DNA from: Ureibacillus sinduriensis BLB-1 = JCM 15800
GTDB taxonomy: Bacteria; Bacillota; Bacilli; Bacillales_A; Planococcaceae
DNA: 64,000 nucleotides
Direction of reading: 5' to 3'
Assembly: GCF_000772955.1 (NCBI RefSeq)
Contig: NZ_JPVO01000044.1
Location: 1-64,000 of the forward strand
In this document: positions 1 through 7,571 of the stretch, in pieces
Numbering within the stretch: position 1 is the first letter of the stretch
How the letters are laid out: each line of letters opens with the position of its first letter
Translations under genes and position numbers: made by a program
The notes under the pieces: model-generated
What the model saw: only the letters and a program-made list of their open reading frames with translations
What the model was told of the DNA's origin: nothing
Database searches by the model: none

Positions 1-60
1 GAGCATCGGCTCGACGCAGATGACGCTGTTAGCCGACGTGTCATCGCACTTCGCAAAAGT

Positions 61-112
61 AGCGTCGATGGTAGATGGGGGCAGCCCTGTGAGAGTAGGA
101 CGTCGCTAGGTA
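61..112 (+). rRNA. rrf: 5S rRNA, 3' part only
   Basis: The stretch GATGGTAG..GGGG..CCCTGTGAGAGTAGGACG is the conserved 3' half of bacterial 5S rRNA (loop E and helix IV region plus the 3' strand of helix I). A normal T-tailed terminator follows. The preceding 60 bases do not contain the expected conserved 5' half (no CACACCCGTTCCCAT or CCGAACACGGAAGTTAAG), although the window has room for half of it. The gene is therefore broken or chimeric here, or the window edge sits on a misassembled rRNA repeat. Confidence applies to the identity of the 3' part, not to a functional gene. Confidence 0.6.
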
Positions 113-117
113 TGTAG

Positions 118-146
118 AAACCACTGAATATTCAGTGGTTTTTTAT
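118..146 (+). terminator. rrn operon terminator
   Basis: The inverted repeat AAACCACTGAA / TTCAGTGGTTT has a very short loop and is followed by a T run. It lies directly after the 5S-like 3' end and fits the end of a ribosomal RNA operon. Confidence 0.8.
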
Positions 147-243
147 TGTTAAAACGGTGCCAAAAAGAAGCAGAAATACAAAGAAATCTTAATGAAAAAA
201 GGATTAATAGAATTGACGCTTCAGACTGTAAAAGGAGCGCAAA

Positions 244-273
244 TTGTATATAAGTGAAATTTGATGGTATGAT
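244..273 (+). promoter_or_regulatory. possible sigma-A promoter of the mscS-like gene
   Basis: TTGTAT at 244-249 and TATGAT at 268-273 are separated by 18 bp, and a TG one base before the -10 box makes it an extended -10. It lies about 70 bp upstream of the channel gene start. Confidence 0.4.
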
Positions 274-342
274 TATAAAAGTTTTATATAAAATGAATAC
301 ATAGTTTCAACTTATTGACTCGGTAGATAGGAGCATATAGAA

Positions 343-1431
343 ATGAATATTTCGATTCGTTGGCTATATCCAAATTTAGTCGTACCAACCTTATATGATA
401 TTATAGTTGCGATCATTATCGTTGTGCTAGGATGGTTGCTTCAACATTACATATTAAAATATATAATAAGAAAAATAGCAGGTTTCTTCGAAAAGAAATC
501 TAAACTAATGACAGCAAGAATCATTGAACATTTTAGCCGAGAGATACGCCACGCAATATTTACCGGCATCATTTTCTTTGCAATTTCATACTTGATCGAG
601 GTTTCTTTATTTAAAAATTCATCAATCCTGAACCTTTTTTATTCATTGATGGTTTTCTATTTCATTAAAGGAGTAATCGATGTTCTAAACTATTACGCCA
701 ATCACCCTGAAGCGTTTCATTTGGATATTAGTAAATCCACTCGATTAACGCCTTTTACACTGCGGGTTATTAATGCATTACTCGCTATTTTGGCCATTGT
801 ATTAATTGCATCATTGTGGCAATTTAATTTGAATGGATTCCTGACGGGCATCGGTCTTACCAGTGTGGCACTTGCATTTGGGATAAGGGATACTTCTTCG
901 CATATTTTTGGGGGACTATCAATGGCCTTTGACAAGCCATTCAAAGTAGGCGATATGGTAGCTACAGAGGATAATAAAATTGAGGGGGTCATCCTGGATA
1001 TAAACCTTCGTTCCACCCTCATTGCCACATCTGATAAAGGAACTGTTTATGTACCGAATGCTTATTTAATGAACAGACCCATCTATAATTTAACAACCAG
1101 GGAGAAGCGCAAAATTCAGTCCTATTACTATCTATCTTCAATGCATACGGAAGAAGAAGTGAGAAGCTTTTGTAATGTAGTAAAAAAACAAATTATACTC
1201 CATCCGAATATTTCTAAAAATGAATTGATCCTTGTTTATATTGATGAGTTTCACGCAAATTACTATCGACTGCTTGTCAGCTACTTTATCCCATCAAATG
1301 ACATACAAGCAAAATATGAAGTACAGCAAGATATATTATTTGTTATTAAACAAGAAATCGATAACGCTTCCCTAACAATAGTGAACCCTGATTTTTTAAA
1401 GCCGAACGAAAATGAAAGTACCGCAAATTAG
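343..1431 (+). CDS. MscS-family mechanosensitive ion channel
   Basis: A 362-aa membrane protein that probably releases solutes through a stretch-gated pore on hypo-osmotic shock. The N-terminal half has about four to five hydrophobic segments (near residues 16-36, 70-115, 138-160 and 165-185). The pore-lining helix and start of the beta domain are recognisable as GIGLTSVALAFGIRDT..HIFGG followed by DKPFKVGD, the hallmark of MscS beta domains. The C-terminal part is an alpha/beta cytoplasmic cage. Start ATG 343 has the SD-like GATAGGAG. It is monocistronic, between the rRNA terminator and a bidirectional terminator. Family is secure; the exact subfamily (MscS, YnaI-type or other) is not. Confidence 0.88.
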   Translation: MNISIRWLYPNLVVPTLYDIIVAIIIVVLGWLLQHYILKYIIRKIAGFFEKKSKLMTARIIEHFSREIRHAIFTGIIFFAISYLIEVSLFKNSSILNLFYSLMVFYFIKGVIDVLNYYANHPEAFHLDISKSTRLTPFTLRVINALLAILAIVLIASLWQFNLNGFLTGIGLTSVALAFGIRDTSSHIFGGLSMAFDKPFKVGDMVATEDNKIEGVILDINLRSTLIATSDKGTVYVPNAYLMNRPIYNLTTREKRKIQSYYYLSSMHTEEEVRSFCNVVKKQIILHPNISKNELILVYIDEFHANYYRLLVSYFIPSNDIQAKYEVQQDILFVIKQEIDNASLTIVNPDFLKPNENESTAN

Positions 1432-1433
1432 TA

Positions 1434-1470
1434 AAAAGGAGTAAAAACGATATTGTTTTTACTCCTTTAC
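1434..1470. terminator. bidirectional terminator between mscS-like and PepSY genes
   Basis: A long near-perfect inverted repeat (AAAGGAGTAAAAAC / GTTTTTACTCCTTT) has A-rich and T-rich flanks. It serves the rightward channel gene and the leftward PepSY gene, which converge here. Confidence 0.85.
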
Positions 1471-1478
1471 TTTATGCA

Positions 1479-1970
1479 TTAGTCATCGTAACGATCATCA
1501 TCGTCATCATACCGATCATCGTCATCGTCGTCGTCATACCGATCATCATCATCATCATCAAAGCGGTCATCATCCAGGTTTTGTTGATTCGTTTTTGCTG
1601 TGTTTTGAGTTGCTCCATTTGTATTTATGTCTGTATTTTTTGAGGTACTGGAATTAGAATTTCGTTCATCATCATCGTGGTCATCTTTAGTTTTCTTTAG
1701 TAATTTACCTGTCAGGGCGTCGTATTTCAAATCGTACTCCGCATCGGCAGTAACTATTTCCACTTCATACACCTTTCTTGTTCCTTCTATGTCGAAATCG
1801 ATTTCCGTAATGTCACCTTTAACTTCGGCTAATGCAATTTTTTTGATTTCATTTTTTGTTAAAACTTTGGATGTATCAGCTGAACCGACTAGATTCCCTC
1901 CCGAGACGGCGATGATTCCTCCTATTGCCATCACTCCTAATAAAGCGGGTACCAAAATAATTTTCTTCAT
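1479..1970 (-). CDS. PepSY-domain exported protein with Asp-rich tail (YkoI-like)
   Basis: This 163-aa protein has an uncleaved or cleaved N-terminal hydrophobic segment (residues 4-24), then one PepSY domain (about 37-95, with the KVYEVEIVTADAEYDLKYDA core), a Ser/Thr/Asn linker, and a C-terminus made almost only of Asp with repeated RYDDDDD units. PepSY domains occur in extracytoplasmic proteins and in some cases restrain proteases; the acidic tail suggests binding of divalent cations or cationic peptides (inference). SD AAAGGAG is 8 nt before the ATG. It lies next to a YkoG/YkoH-like two-component system, as ykoI does in B. subtilis, and has its own upstream site at 2042-2060. Confidence 0.8.
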   Translation of the reverse strand: MKKIILVPALLGVMAIGGIIAVSGGNLVGSADTSKVLTKNEIKKIALAEVKGDITEIDFDIEGTRKVYEVEIVTADAEYDLKYDALTGKLLKKTKDDHDDDERNSNSSTSKNTDINTNGATQNTAKTNQQNLDDDRFDDDDDDRYDDDDDDDRYDDDDDRYDD

Positions 1971-2041
1971 TTTTTTCTCTCCTTTAACTTATTTGATACC
2001 TTTATAATACTGTTGGTAAATTAGGAGAAGGAGAGAGAAAG

Positions 2042-2060
2042 ATTAGAATTTCATTAGAAA
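2042..2060 (-). promoter_or_regulatory. candidate response-regulator site upstream of the Asp-rich PepSY gene
   Basis: Read on the minus strand this is TTTCTAATGAAATTCTAAT: two TTCTAAT half-sites with an 11-bp period, the geometry of OmpR-family direct-repeat sites. The first half with its flank (TTTCTAATGAA) recurs upstream of the response-regulator gene at 4970-4980. Binding by the neighbouring regulator is inferred. Confidence 0.45.
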
Positions 2061-2074
2061 GCCATTAATGTCTT

Positions 2075-2851
2075 CTAATCATCATCGTTTTCCTCATTAT
2101 TGTCTTCTTCGGAGTCATCACCATCATCGACATCGTCGTCTTGCTCGTAATCAGACACGGACATTACTTTTCCGGAAACAGCGTGTATTTGGAACGTTGC
2201 TTCCTCATTTTCTCCGTCTATTTCGACGAGGTAATAGCCCCCGTCATTGGCGCCCTCATAAACTACATATTCGACTGTACCGTTAAGTTGAGATAGAGCG
2301 ATTTGTTTTGCTTTCTCACTAGAAATAATAGTAGCTGCTTGGGCATTAGGAGCGTTCTGCTGTTTTACATCTTCGGTAAGTATTTCACCAGTAATCGCGT
2401 TAACTAGAAGAGTTTTTAAAATCTCTTGCTCTGAAATTTCCACTATATAATGCGGCTCTTCTTCCGCGTCCTGAAGGCTAATGGAGCGAACGGTGCCTAT
2501 CTGCTGATTACTTAATAATGCACGAATTTCTTCTTTTGTTTTTATGTCAGTCGACACATCAGGCGGGGTCTTGCCGCCATTCTTGCTCAGCTGGAGAATT
2601 GTTCCGGTTTCCGAATCGACTTGAAAATCATAATTGAGATTATTTCTAAGTACGTTCATATAGAAAATGCCGTTCTTCTCTTCAATTGATTCGACAGAGC
2701 CTCCGTAGAGATTTGAAATTAAGTCAGATGCTTCCTGGGCACTTATCTTTTCAGTTGCAAAGAATCGGTCTGAAATTAGCCAAATAACAAACACAGTAAC
2801 GGTGATCATCAGCATGACCAAAGAAATCATCCATTTAGAATAGGTTGTCAT
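2075..2851 (-). CDS. membrane-anchored double PepSY protein (YkoJ-like)
   Basis: From ATG 2851 this is 258 aa: one N-terminal transmembrane segment (about residues 9-28), then a large outside part with two or more PepSY-like repeats (near 35-95, 100-165 and 175-235), ending in a strongly acidic tail (DDDVDDGDDSEEDNN). An upstream TTG at 2905 is possible but unlikely: the ATG has the SD AGGAGGGAGG and forms an ATGA overlap with the kinase stop, giving translational coupling. The order regulator-kinase-PepSY-PepSY matches ykoGHIJ of B. subtilis. A likely role is to sense or modulate at the cell surface with the kinase; the function is not known. Confidence 0.82.
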   Translation of the reverse strand: MTTYSKWMISLVMLMITVTVFVIWLISDRFFATEKISAQEASDLISNLYGGSVESIEEKNGIFYMNVLRNNLNYDFQVDSETGTILQLSKNGGKTPPDVSTDIKTKEEIRALLSNQQIGTVRSISLQDAEEEPHYIVEISEQEILKTLLVNAITGEILTEDVKQQNAPNAQAATIISSEKAKQIALSQLNGTVEYVVYEGANDGGYYLVEIDGENEEATFQIHAVSGKVMSVSDYEQDDDVDDGDDSEEDNNEENDDD

Positions 2852-4218
2852 CTTCCTCCCTCCTTGCCTCCTTCTAAGTTGTATGGTATCAACAATGTAA
2901 AGCAAGTCCCAGATCCTAGTTTACTTTGGACATTGATATGGATTTGAAGTTTTTCGGAAAGCTCCCTCGCGATGGCAAGACCTAACCCTGCACCTCCAGT
3001 TTTTCTATTACGATCTTGATTCACGCGGTAAAAACGATCAAAAAGATGCGGAATCTGATCTTGCGCAATGCCTTCCCCAAAGTCATGTATAGATACCGTT
3101 ATGGATTTCTCTTCCTTTGCTGCAGTGATGATAATTTTGTCCTCACTATATTTCCGTGCATTATCTAGTAAAATAAATAAAAGCTGCTTTAGTTTCTGTT
3201 CATCTGATTGAATAAACAGAGACGAACCTCCATGTAGTTCCACTGTTCTGTTATAGGCTTGGCGCATTTGGGAGGCCGTGCTTTCCAGAAGAAGGGACAG
3301 ATCAATTTCCTTTAAAGATAGCGAGGTGTCCTCTTTATTCTTGGCCAACTCCAGCATTTGGATAATTAAATCATTCATCCGGCGCGATTCATTTACAATT
3401 GCACCAAGGGCTTCGGTAGCTACCTGTTCATTCGTGAAACCCCTGCGCAATAGTAATTTCGCATAGCTTTCGATAACCGTAAGCGGAGTTTTAAGTTCGT
3501 GGGAAGCATTCGATACAAATTGTTCTTGCTTTCGGTAGTTTGTTTCAAGAGCTTCCATCATACCGTTGAAAGTACGCCCTATTTCTGCGAGTTCATCTTT
3601 TCCTGTCTCGGCTTTGTCCACTTTTTCATAGTTACCGCTTGATCCGCTTTTTTTCATGGCAAGGGCCAAACGTTCCAGTGGCTTTAAAATAATTCGGCTA
3701 AGGGCCATATTCGATAATAGAAGGGGGATAGCTATAATAGTAGTGGCAGCAACAAGTATCAATTTCAATAAATCCGCATTGCTTGCCACTTCATTTAAAG
3801 GCTGTATAAGCTGCAGTTTTACTACACTGCCATCCACCCAAATAGCTGGAGTTTCAATCATGATGACAGGAACTCCATCAATTTCGCTTTTGGCATAGGT
3901 GTCGTCTTTAGATTGTTGTAAATTGAATTTTTCAAATTCCAATGAGGCGTGAACAGATTGGATTGGTTTACCTTCATCATTCAATACGCGAACTGCGCCA
4001 TCCGTCGGCATATAAGCCCGTAGTATAATGGATGGATCTGTAGCATCGGTCAATTGGTTAAAAGAAGTTAAAAGTTCCTCGCCGCGCCCTTTTAATTGCT
4101 CATATTCCGTATTTATAGCGAGGCGTTCATATAACAGATAGACACCTGTATTCATCAATGCCAATAAAATAAGCATAAGCAAGGTGGTAAAAAGGTGAAT
4201 TTTCGTCCTAAGTTTCAT
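2848..4218 (-). CDS. sensor histidine kinase (YkoH-like)
   Basis: A 456-aa membrane kinase. There are two transmembrane helices (about residues 8-30 and 150-172) bounding an extracellular sensor of about 120 aa, then HAMP (about 172-230), HisKA with the phospho-acceptor motif SHELKTPL (about residue 240), and HATPase_c with N box LDNARKYSE, G1 DFGEGI and G2 GGAGLGLAI. It autophosphorylates and passes phosphate to the regulator encoded just upstream, whose gene overlaps its start by 11 nt. The stimulus is unknown; two PepSY proteins downstream suggest an envelope signal. Confidence 0.93.
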   Translation of the reverse strand: MKLRTKIHLFTTLLMLILLALMNTGVYLLYERLAINTEYEQLKGRGEELLTSFNQLTDATDPSIILRAYMPTDGAVRVLNDEGKPIQSVHASLEFEKFNLQQSKDDTYAKSEIDGVPVIMIETPAIWVDGSVVKLQLIQPLNEVASNADLLKLILVAATTIIAIPLLLSNMALSRIILKPLERLALAMKKSGSSGNYEKVDKAETGKDELAEIGRTFNGMMEALETNYRKQEQFVSNASHELKTPLTVIESYAKLLLRRGFTNEQVATEALGAIVNESRRMNDLIIQMLELAKNKEDTSLSLKEIDLSLLLESTASQMRQAYNRTVELHGGSSLFIQSDEQKLKQLLFILLDNARKYSEDKIIITAAKEEKSITVSIHDFGEGIAQDQIPHLFDRFYRVNQDRNRKTGGAGLGLAIARELSEKLQIHINVQSKLGSGTCFTLLIPYNLEGGKEGGR

Positions 4219-4924
4219 GAGTGGACTCCTTTAATGCATAACCAACACCACGTACCGTTTTAATAATCGCCGTTGAATTTACTGAGCCGAGCTTTTGCCG
4301 AAGATAGCGTATATAAACATCCACTACATTGGTGTCGCCGAAGTAATCAAAGCCCCATACTGCTTCCAGAATTTGTTCTCTTGTTAGTACTTGTTTTGGA
4401 TGTTTGAGCAAATAAAGAAGCAAATCGTATTCTCTGGGTGTTAAATCTATTGACTCTTCAAAGTAAAGCACCTCACGGGTTTGTTCATGAATTGAAAGCT
4501 GGCCGTAACTTAATAGATGGGTGTCGTTGTCAGCGAGCGGAAGTACAGCACTTTGTGATTTAGCAAAGCGAATAAAATTCCGGATACGTGCCAATAGTTC
4601 ATCAATTTCGAAGGGCTTTGTTACATAATCGTTCGCACCCAGATCCAAACCCTTCACTTTATCTTCCACTTCGCTTTTTGCTGTCAGTAAAATGACGGGA
4701 GTGGCTTGTTCTGTAGCACGGATCCTCTTTAAAACGTCCAGGCCATGCATCTCGGGCAGCATTAAATCAAGGAGGATCAAATCAAAGCTTCCTTCCCTAT
4801 ATTTGATCAAGCCACTCGTTCCTGTATAAGCAATATCCACTTGATAGCCCTCAAACTCCAACTCAAGTTGTAAAACGCGGGCAATATTTTCTTCATCTTC
4901 AATAATCAAAATATTATATGACAT
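4208..4924 (-). CDS. OmpR/PhoB-family response regulator (YkoG-like)
   Basis: From ATG 4924 this is 238 aa; a GTG at 4936 is an equally open alternative start. The receiver domain (about 1-118) has acidic residues EDEE, phospho-acceptor Asp in LILLDLMLPE and the conserved Lys in YVTKPFE. The C-terminal winged helix (about 140-235) has LTPREYDLL and VRGVGYAL. The first 40 residues (ILIIEDEENIARVLQLELEF) resemble B. subtilis YkoG closely from memory. It is the first gene of a leftward four-gene cluster and probably autoregulates through the site at 4970-4980. Confidence 0.93.
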   Translation of the reverse strand: MSYNILIIEDEENIARVLQLELEFEGYQVDIAYTGTSGLIKYREGSFDLILLDLMLPEMHGLDVLKRIRATEQATPVILLTAKSEVEDKVKGLDLGANDYVTKPFEIDELLARIRNFIRFAKSQSAVLPLADNDTHLLSYGQLSIHEQTREVLYFEESIDLTPREYDLLLYLLKHPKQVLTREQILEAVWGFDYFGDTNVVDVYIRYLRQKLGSVNSTAIIKTVRGVGYALKESTHET

Positions 4925-4962
4925 TTCATCACTCACTTTTTATCTTCTTATATAGAATCATA

Positions 4963-4981
4963 CAAAATCTTCATTAGAAAA
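4963..4981 (-). promoter_or_regulatory. candidate autoregulatory site of the YkoG-like operon
   Basis: The minus-strand sequence TTTTCTAATGAAGATTTTG shares TTTCTAATGAA with the site upstream of the Asp-rich PepSY gene. It lies just upstream of a TATGAT-like -10 and about 40 bp from the regulator start. Poor -35 matches fit activator-dependent promoters. Inferred from the shared motif only. Confidence 0.45.
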
Positions 4982-5158
4982 TAATGAGAAAACCCTTCAT
5001 ATCAAAAAAATTAATTCGACAAAATATTTGTATTACAGAATTTAGAATACTAAGATAATGTAAATGCATTTTGAATTGTCCAAGGATTTTTATTCAAATA
5101 TAATTTTAACGTAAAACTTTGGTAAAATATTAAATACAATGGTCGAAAGGAACTTTAT

Positions 5159-5347
5159 ATGGGTAAAAATCAAATATGGTTTGAAGTGGAAGAAAACGAA
5201 ACAATTGAACAATGCCTGGAACGTATGAAGGAAAAGGGTTACATGGCTATGGGACGTAAAGAAGAGCCAGTTTTTCATGTGGTGAATGGAGAACCAACCT
5301 ATTTGCGTCAAAAAATACAATTTAAAGGAATATTGATGGAAGAATGA
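5159..5347 (+). CDS. NETI-motif small protein (YebG-like)
   Basis: A 62-aa cytosolic protein with the family-defining block ENETIEQCLERMKEKGY near residues 13-29. It belongs to the NETI family of Firmicutes, whose function is unknown. B. subtilis yebG occupies the same place just before the purE promoter. SD GAAAGGAA precedes the ATG. It lies upstream of the PurR-controlled promoter and so is probably transcribed separately. Confidence 0.85.
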   Translation: MGKNQIWFEVEENETIEQCLERMKEKGYMAMGRKEEPVFHVVNGEPTYLRQKIQFKGILMEE

Positions 5348-5362
5348 AAAGGTTTCAATCCA

Positions 5363-5406
5363 AAAACCGAACATTACTGTTTTCTGAAAATTTATCGTTC
5401 GCATTT
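5363..5406 (+). promoter_or_regulatory. PurR operator (two inverted PurBoxes)
   Basis: AAAACCGAACATT at 5363-5375 fits the known PurBox consensus (AWWWCCGAACWWT) exactly. ATCGTTCGCATTT at 5394-5406 is a second box in inverted orientation with two differences. They are 18 bp apart, close to the usual 16-17 bp, and lie directly upstream of the pur promoter as in B. subtilis. PurR represses here when PRPP is low. Confidence 0.82.
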
Positions 5407-5411
5407 TATCG

Positions 5412-5440
5412 TTGATTTTCTATTCATGGATTGTTAAAAT
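5412..5440 (+). promoter_or_regulatory. pur operon promoter
   Basis: TTGATT at 5412-5417 and TAAAAT at 5435-5440 are separated by exactly 17 bp, predicting transcription from about 5447. The PurBoxes lie just upstream and the riboswitch starts about 105 nt into the transcript, the expected order. Confidence 0.8.
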
Positions 5441-5553
5441 GGGATTAGGAAATGAATTTTGGAATGCAAAACTGATTTTGGAACTTTTACTATGTTGTAT
5501 GCTCTTTTGCAATACTTCTTGGTAAGAGGGTACAAAATTGATAAAAATATTAT

Positions 5554-5622
5554 CCCACATATATGCTAGAGGATATGGCTCTAGTGTCTCTACCCGACAC
5601 CGAAAATGTTGGACTATGCGGG
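5554..5622 (+). ncRNA. purine (guanine-type) riboswitch aptamer
   Basis: P2 is CTAGAG (5566-5571) with loop GATATGG and CTCTAG (5579-5584). P3 is CCGACA (5594-5599) with loop CCGAAAA and TGTTGG (5607-5612). The junction TCTACC and the 3' ACTATG are the conserved core, and P1 closes CCCACATA with TATGCGGG. The C in ACTATG (5614) corresponds to C74, which specifies guanine/hypoxanthine over adenine. With the terminator at 5691-5750 it forms an OFF switch that shuts the pur operon when guanine is plentiful. Confidence 0.93.
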
Positions 5623-5690
5623 AAAGCAAGCTGTCGACATTTGGAATGTAGGTGAGTACGATGTTCACTTCATGCTCTTTCTATTCCCTG

Positions 5691-5750
5691 TCCTCAAGTA
5701 CTCTGCTTTCTTCGCGTAAGAGAGAGTGGATTATTTGAGGGCTTTTTATT
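5691..5750 (+). terminator. riboswitch-controlled terminator
   Basis: CCTCAA..ACTCT..TTCTT pairs with AAGAGAGAGT..TTGAGG, followed by GCTTTTTATT. It lies about 70 nt after the aptamer and about 200 nt before purE, so ligand binding probably allows this hairpin to form. Confidence 0.8.
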
Positions 5751-5947
5751 ATACAAAAACAAATCATAGCTAAAATTTGTATCCATGATGCCGTGCTGAC
5801 AGATTGGTGTGAAAATCACGCCAGCTCATGATGGGTCTCCGGTGCTAGGAAACCTTGAATCTATGTTCCATGGCAATAAAGTTGAAGTTTTTATGATAGT
5901 CAAAGCGTCATCGTTAAAGCGGGGCGAAGATTGAAGGAGAGATTGGT
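5751..5947 (+). other. post-terminator leader of purE
   Basis: These 197 bases lie between the riboswitch terminator and purE. I see no conserved coding region; only the SD GAAGGAGA just before the purE ATG is recognisable. Confidence 0.6.
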
Positions 5948-6436
5948 ATGAATCCAAAAATCGGTGTCATTATGGGAAGTTCCAGTGACTGGGAAACGAT
6001 GAAACATGCATGTGATATTCTTGATGAATTACAAGTTCCATATGAAAAGCAAGTTGTTTCTGCACATCGTACACCTGATCTTATGTTTGAGTATGCGGAA
6101 AGTGCCCGTTCAAGAGGAATCCAGGTCATTATTGCTGGTGCAGGGGGAGCGGCGCATTTACCGGGAATGGTAGCTGCCAAAACAACACTGCCTATCATTG
6201 GGGTACCGGTTCAATCAAAAGCGTTAAATGGATTGGATTCGCTGTTGTCCATCGTGCAAATGCCGGGTGGTGTGCCAGTTGCCACTGTTGCCATCGGGAA
6301 GGCTGGAGCTACAAATGCAGGGCTGCTGGCAGCGCAAATATTATCCATTACCGATAATGAACTGGCCGACAAACTGGAAGCACGTCGCCAAACCATAAAG
6401 GAGCAAGTGCTGGAAAGCTCAGGTGATTTATCATGA
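5948..6436 (+). CDS. purE: N5-carboxyaminoimidazole ribonucleotide mutase
   Basis: A 162-aa class I PurE, the usual length. It converts N5-CAIR to CAIR in de novo purine synthesis. The N-terminal [13 protein letters not shown] phosphate-binding motif, SAHRTPD and the glycine-rich [11 protein letters not shown] are all present. SD GGAGAG precedes ATG 5948. It is the first gene of the pur operon and its end overlaps purK by 4 nt, so the two enzymes, which act in succession, are translationally coupled. Confidence 0.97.
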   Translation: MNPKIGVIMGSSSDWETMKHACDILDELQVPYEKQVVSAHRTPDLMFEYAESARSRGIQVIIAGAGGAAHLPGMVAAKTTLPIIGVPVQSKALNGLDSLLSIVQMPGGVPVATVAIGKAGATNAGLLAAQILSITDNELADKLEARRQTIKEQVLESSGDLS

Positions 6437-7557
6437 CTAAGATGATTTTCCCTGGACAGACGATTGGAATCATCGGCGGTGGCCAATTAGGCCGCATGAT
6501 GGCCCTTTCAGCAAAAGAAGCGGGTTATAAAATTGCCGTACTTGAGCCGTCGATGGATTCTCCTTGTGGGCAAGTTGCGGATATCCGAATTGTAGCTCCA
6601 TATGATGATGAAGCTGCATTAGAAGAATTAGCGGACGTAAGTGACGTAATTACTTTTGAATTTGAAAACATAGATTATGAAGGTTTAAAAAGACTAGCAG
6701 AAATTGCATATGTTCCACAAGGGGCCGAACTAGTCCGCATCACTCAAAATCGTGTAACGGAAAAGGCTGCCATTGTTGAGGCCGGTTGTCCTGTTGCACC
6801 ATACATAGTCGCAGATGATTACGATGAATTAGTGAATCAAATCGACAAAATTGGATATCCAAGTATTGTGAAAACTTCAAGTGGTGGCTATGATGGTAAA
6901 GGTCAACAACAATTAAATTCCAAAGAGGATTTACCATTGGCTAAAAGTTTGTTTGAACATTCCCAATGTGTAGCCGAAAGGTTTATTCCTTTTGAGAAAG
7001 AGATATCCGTCATTGTTCAGAGAAATGGGCAAGGGGAAACTTATTGTCTTCCGGTTGGGGAGAATATCCATGTTCATCACATTTTGCATGAAACGCTTGT
7101 GCCTGCGCGTATCTCCGGTGAAACCTATAACAGAGCTGTTGAGGCTGCCAAAAAAATAGCGGATCGCCTGGAGCTTGTCGGAACCTTGGCAGTGGAAATG
7201 TTCGTGTTGGGGAATGGCGAAATCATCATTAATGAGCTTGCGCCTAGACCACATAATTCCGGACATTATTCTATCGAGGCTTGTAATGTTTCTCAGTTTG
7301 AGCAACATATTCGTGCGGTTTGTGGTTGGCCGCTTCGCGTACCGAAACTGTTGAAACCGTCTATTATGGTGAATATTTTAGGGCAACATGTCATGCCGTT
7401 ATGCAATTCAATTTCTAAGCATGCTGATTGGTCCATCCATCTTTATGGGAAAACTGAGGCAAAAGTGAATCGTAAAATGGGTCATGTAACAATTTTGACG
7501 GATAATATTGACGACACACTTAATGAAATCGAACATTCCGGCATTTGGTCGGAATAA
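6433..7557 (+). CDS. purK: N5-carboxyaminoimidazole ribonucleotide synthase
   Basis: A 374-aa ATP-grasp enzyme making N5-CAIR from AIR, bicarbonate and ATP. The N-terminal preATP-grasp fold has [11 protein letters not shown], the central ATP-grasp has [10 protein letters not shown] and [14 protein letters not shown], and [17 protein letters not shown] is the metal- and substrate-binding segment. It overlaps purE by 4 nt and is followed 14 nt later by purB. Confidence 0.97.
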   Translation: MTKMIFPGQTIGIIGGGQLGRMMALSAKEAGYKIAVLEPSMDSPCGQVADIRIVAPYDDEAALEELADVSDVITFEFENIDYEGLKRLAEIAYVPQGAELVRITQNRVTEKAAIVEAGCPVAPYIVADDYDELVNQIDKIGYPSIVKTSSGGYDGKGQQQLNSKEDLPLAKSLFEHSQCVAERFIPFEKEISVIVQRNGQGETYCLPVGENIHVHHILHETLVPARISGETYNRAVEAAKKIADRLELVGTLAVEMFVLGNGEIIINELAPRPHNSGHYSIEACNVSQFEQHIRAVCGWPLRVPKLLKPSIMVNILGQHVMPLCNSISKHADWSIHLYGKTEAKVNRKMGHVTILTDNIDDTLNEIEHSGIWSE

Positions 7558-7571
7558 AAGGAGAAGAAAAC

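Noticed and set aside
2068-2286. His/Arg-rich plus-strand frame of 72 aa
   Set aside because: It is the antisense of the acidic Asp/Glu tail of the PepSY protein.
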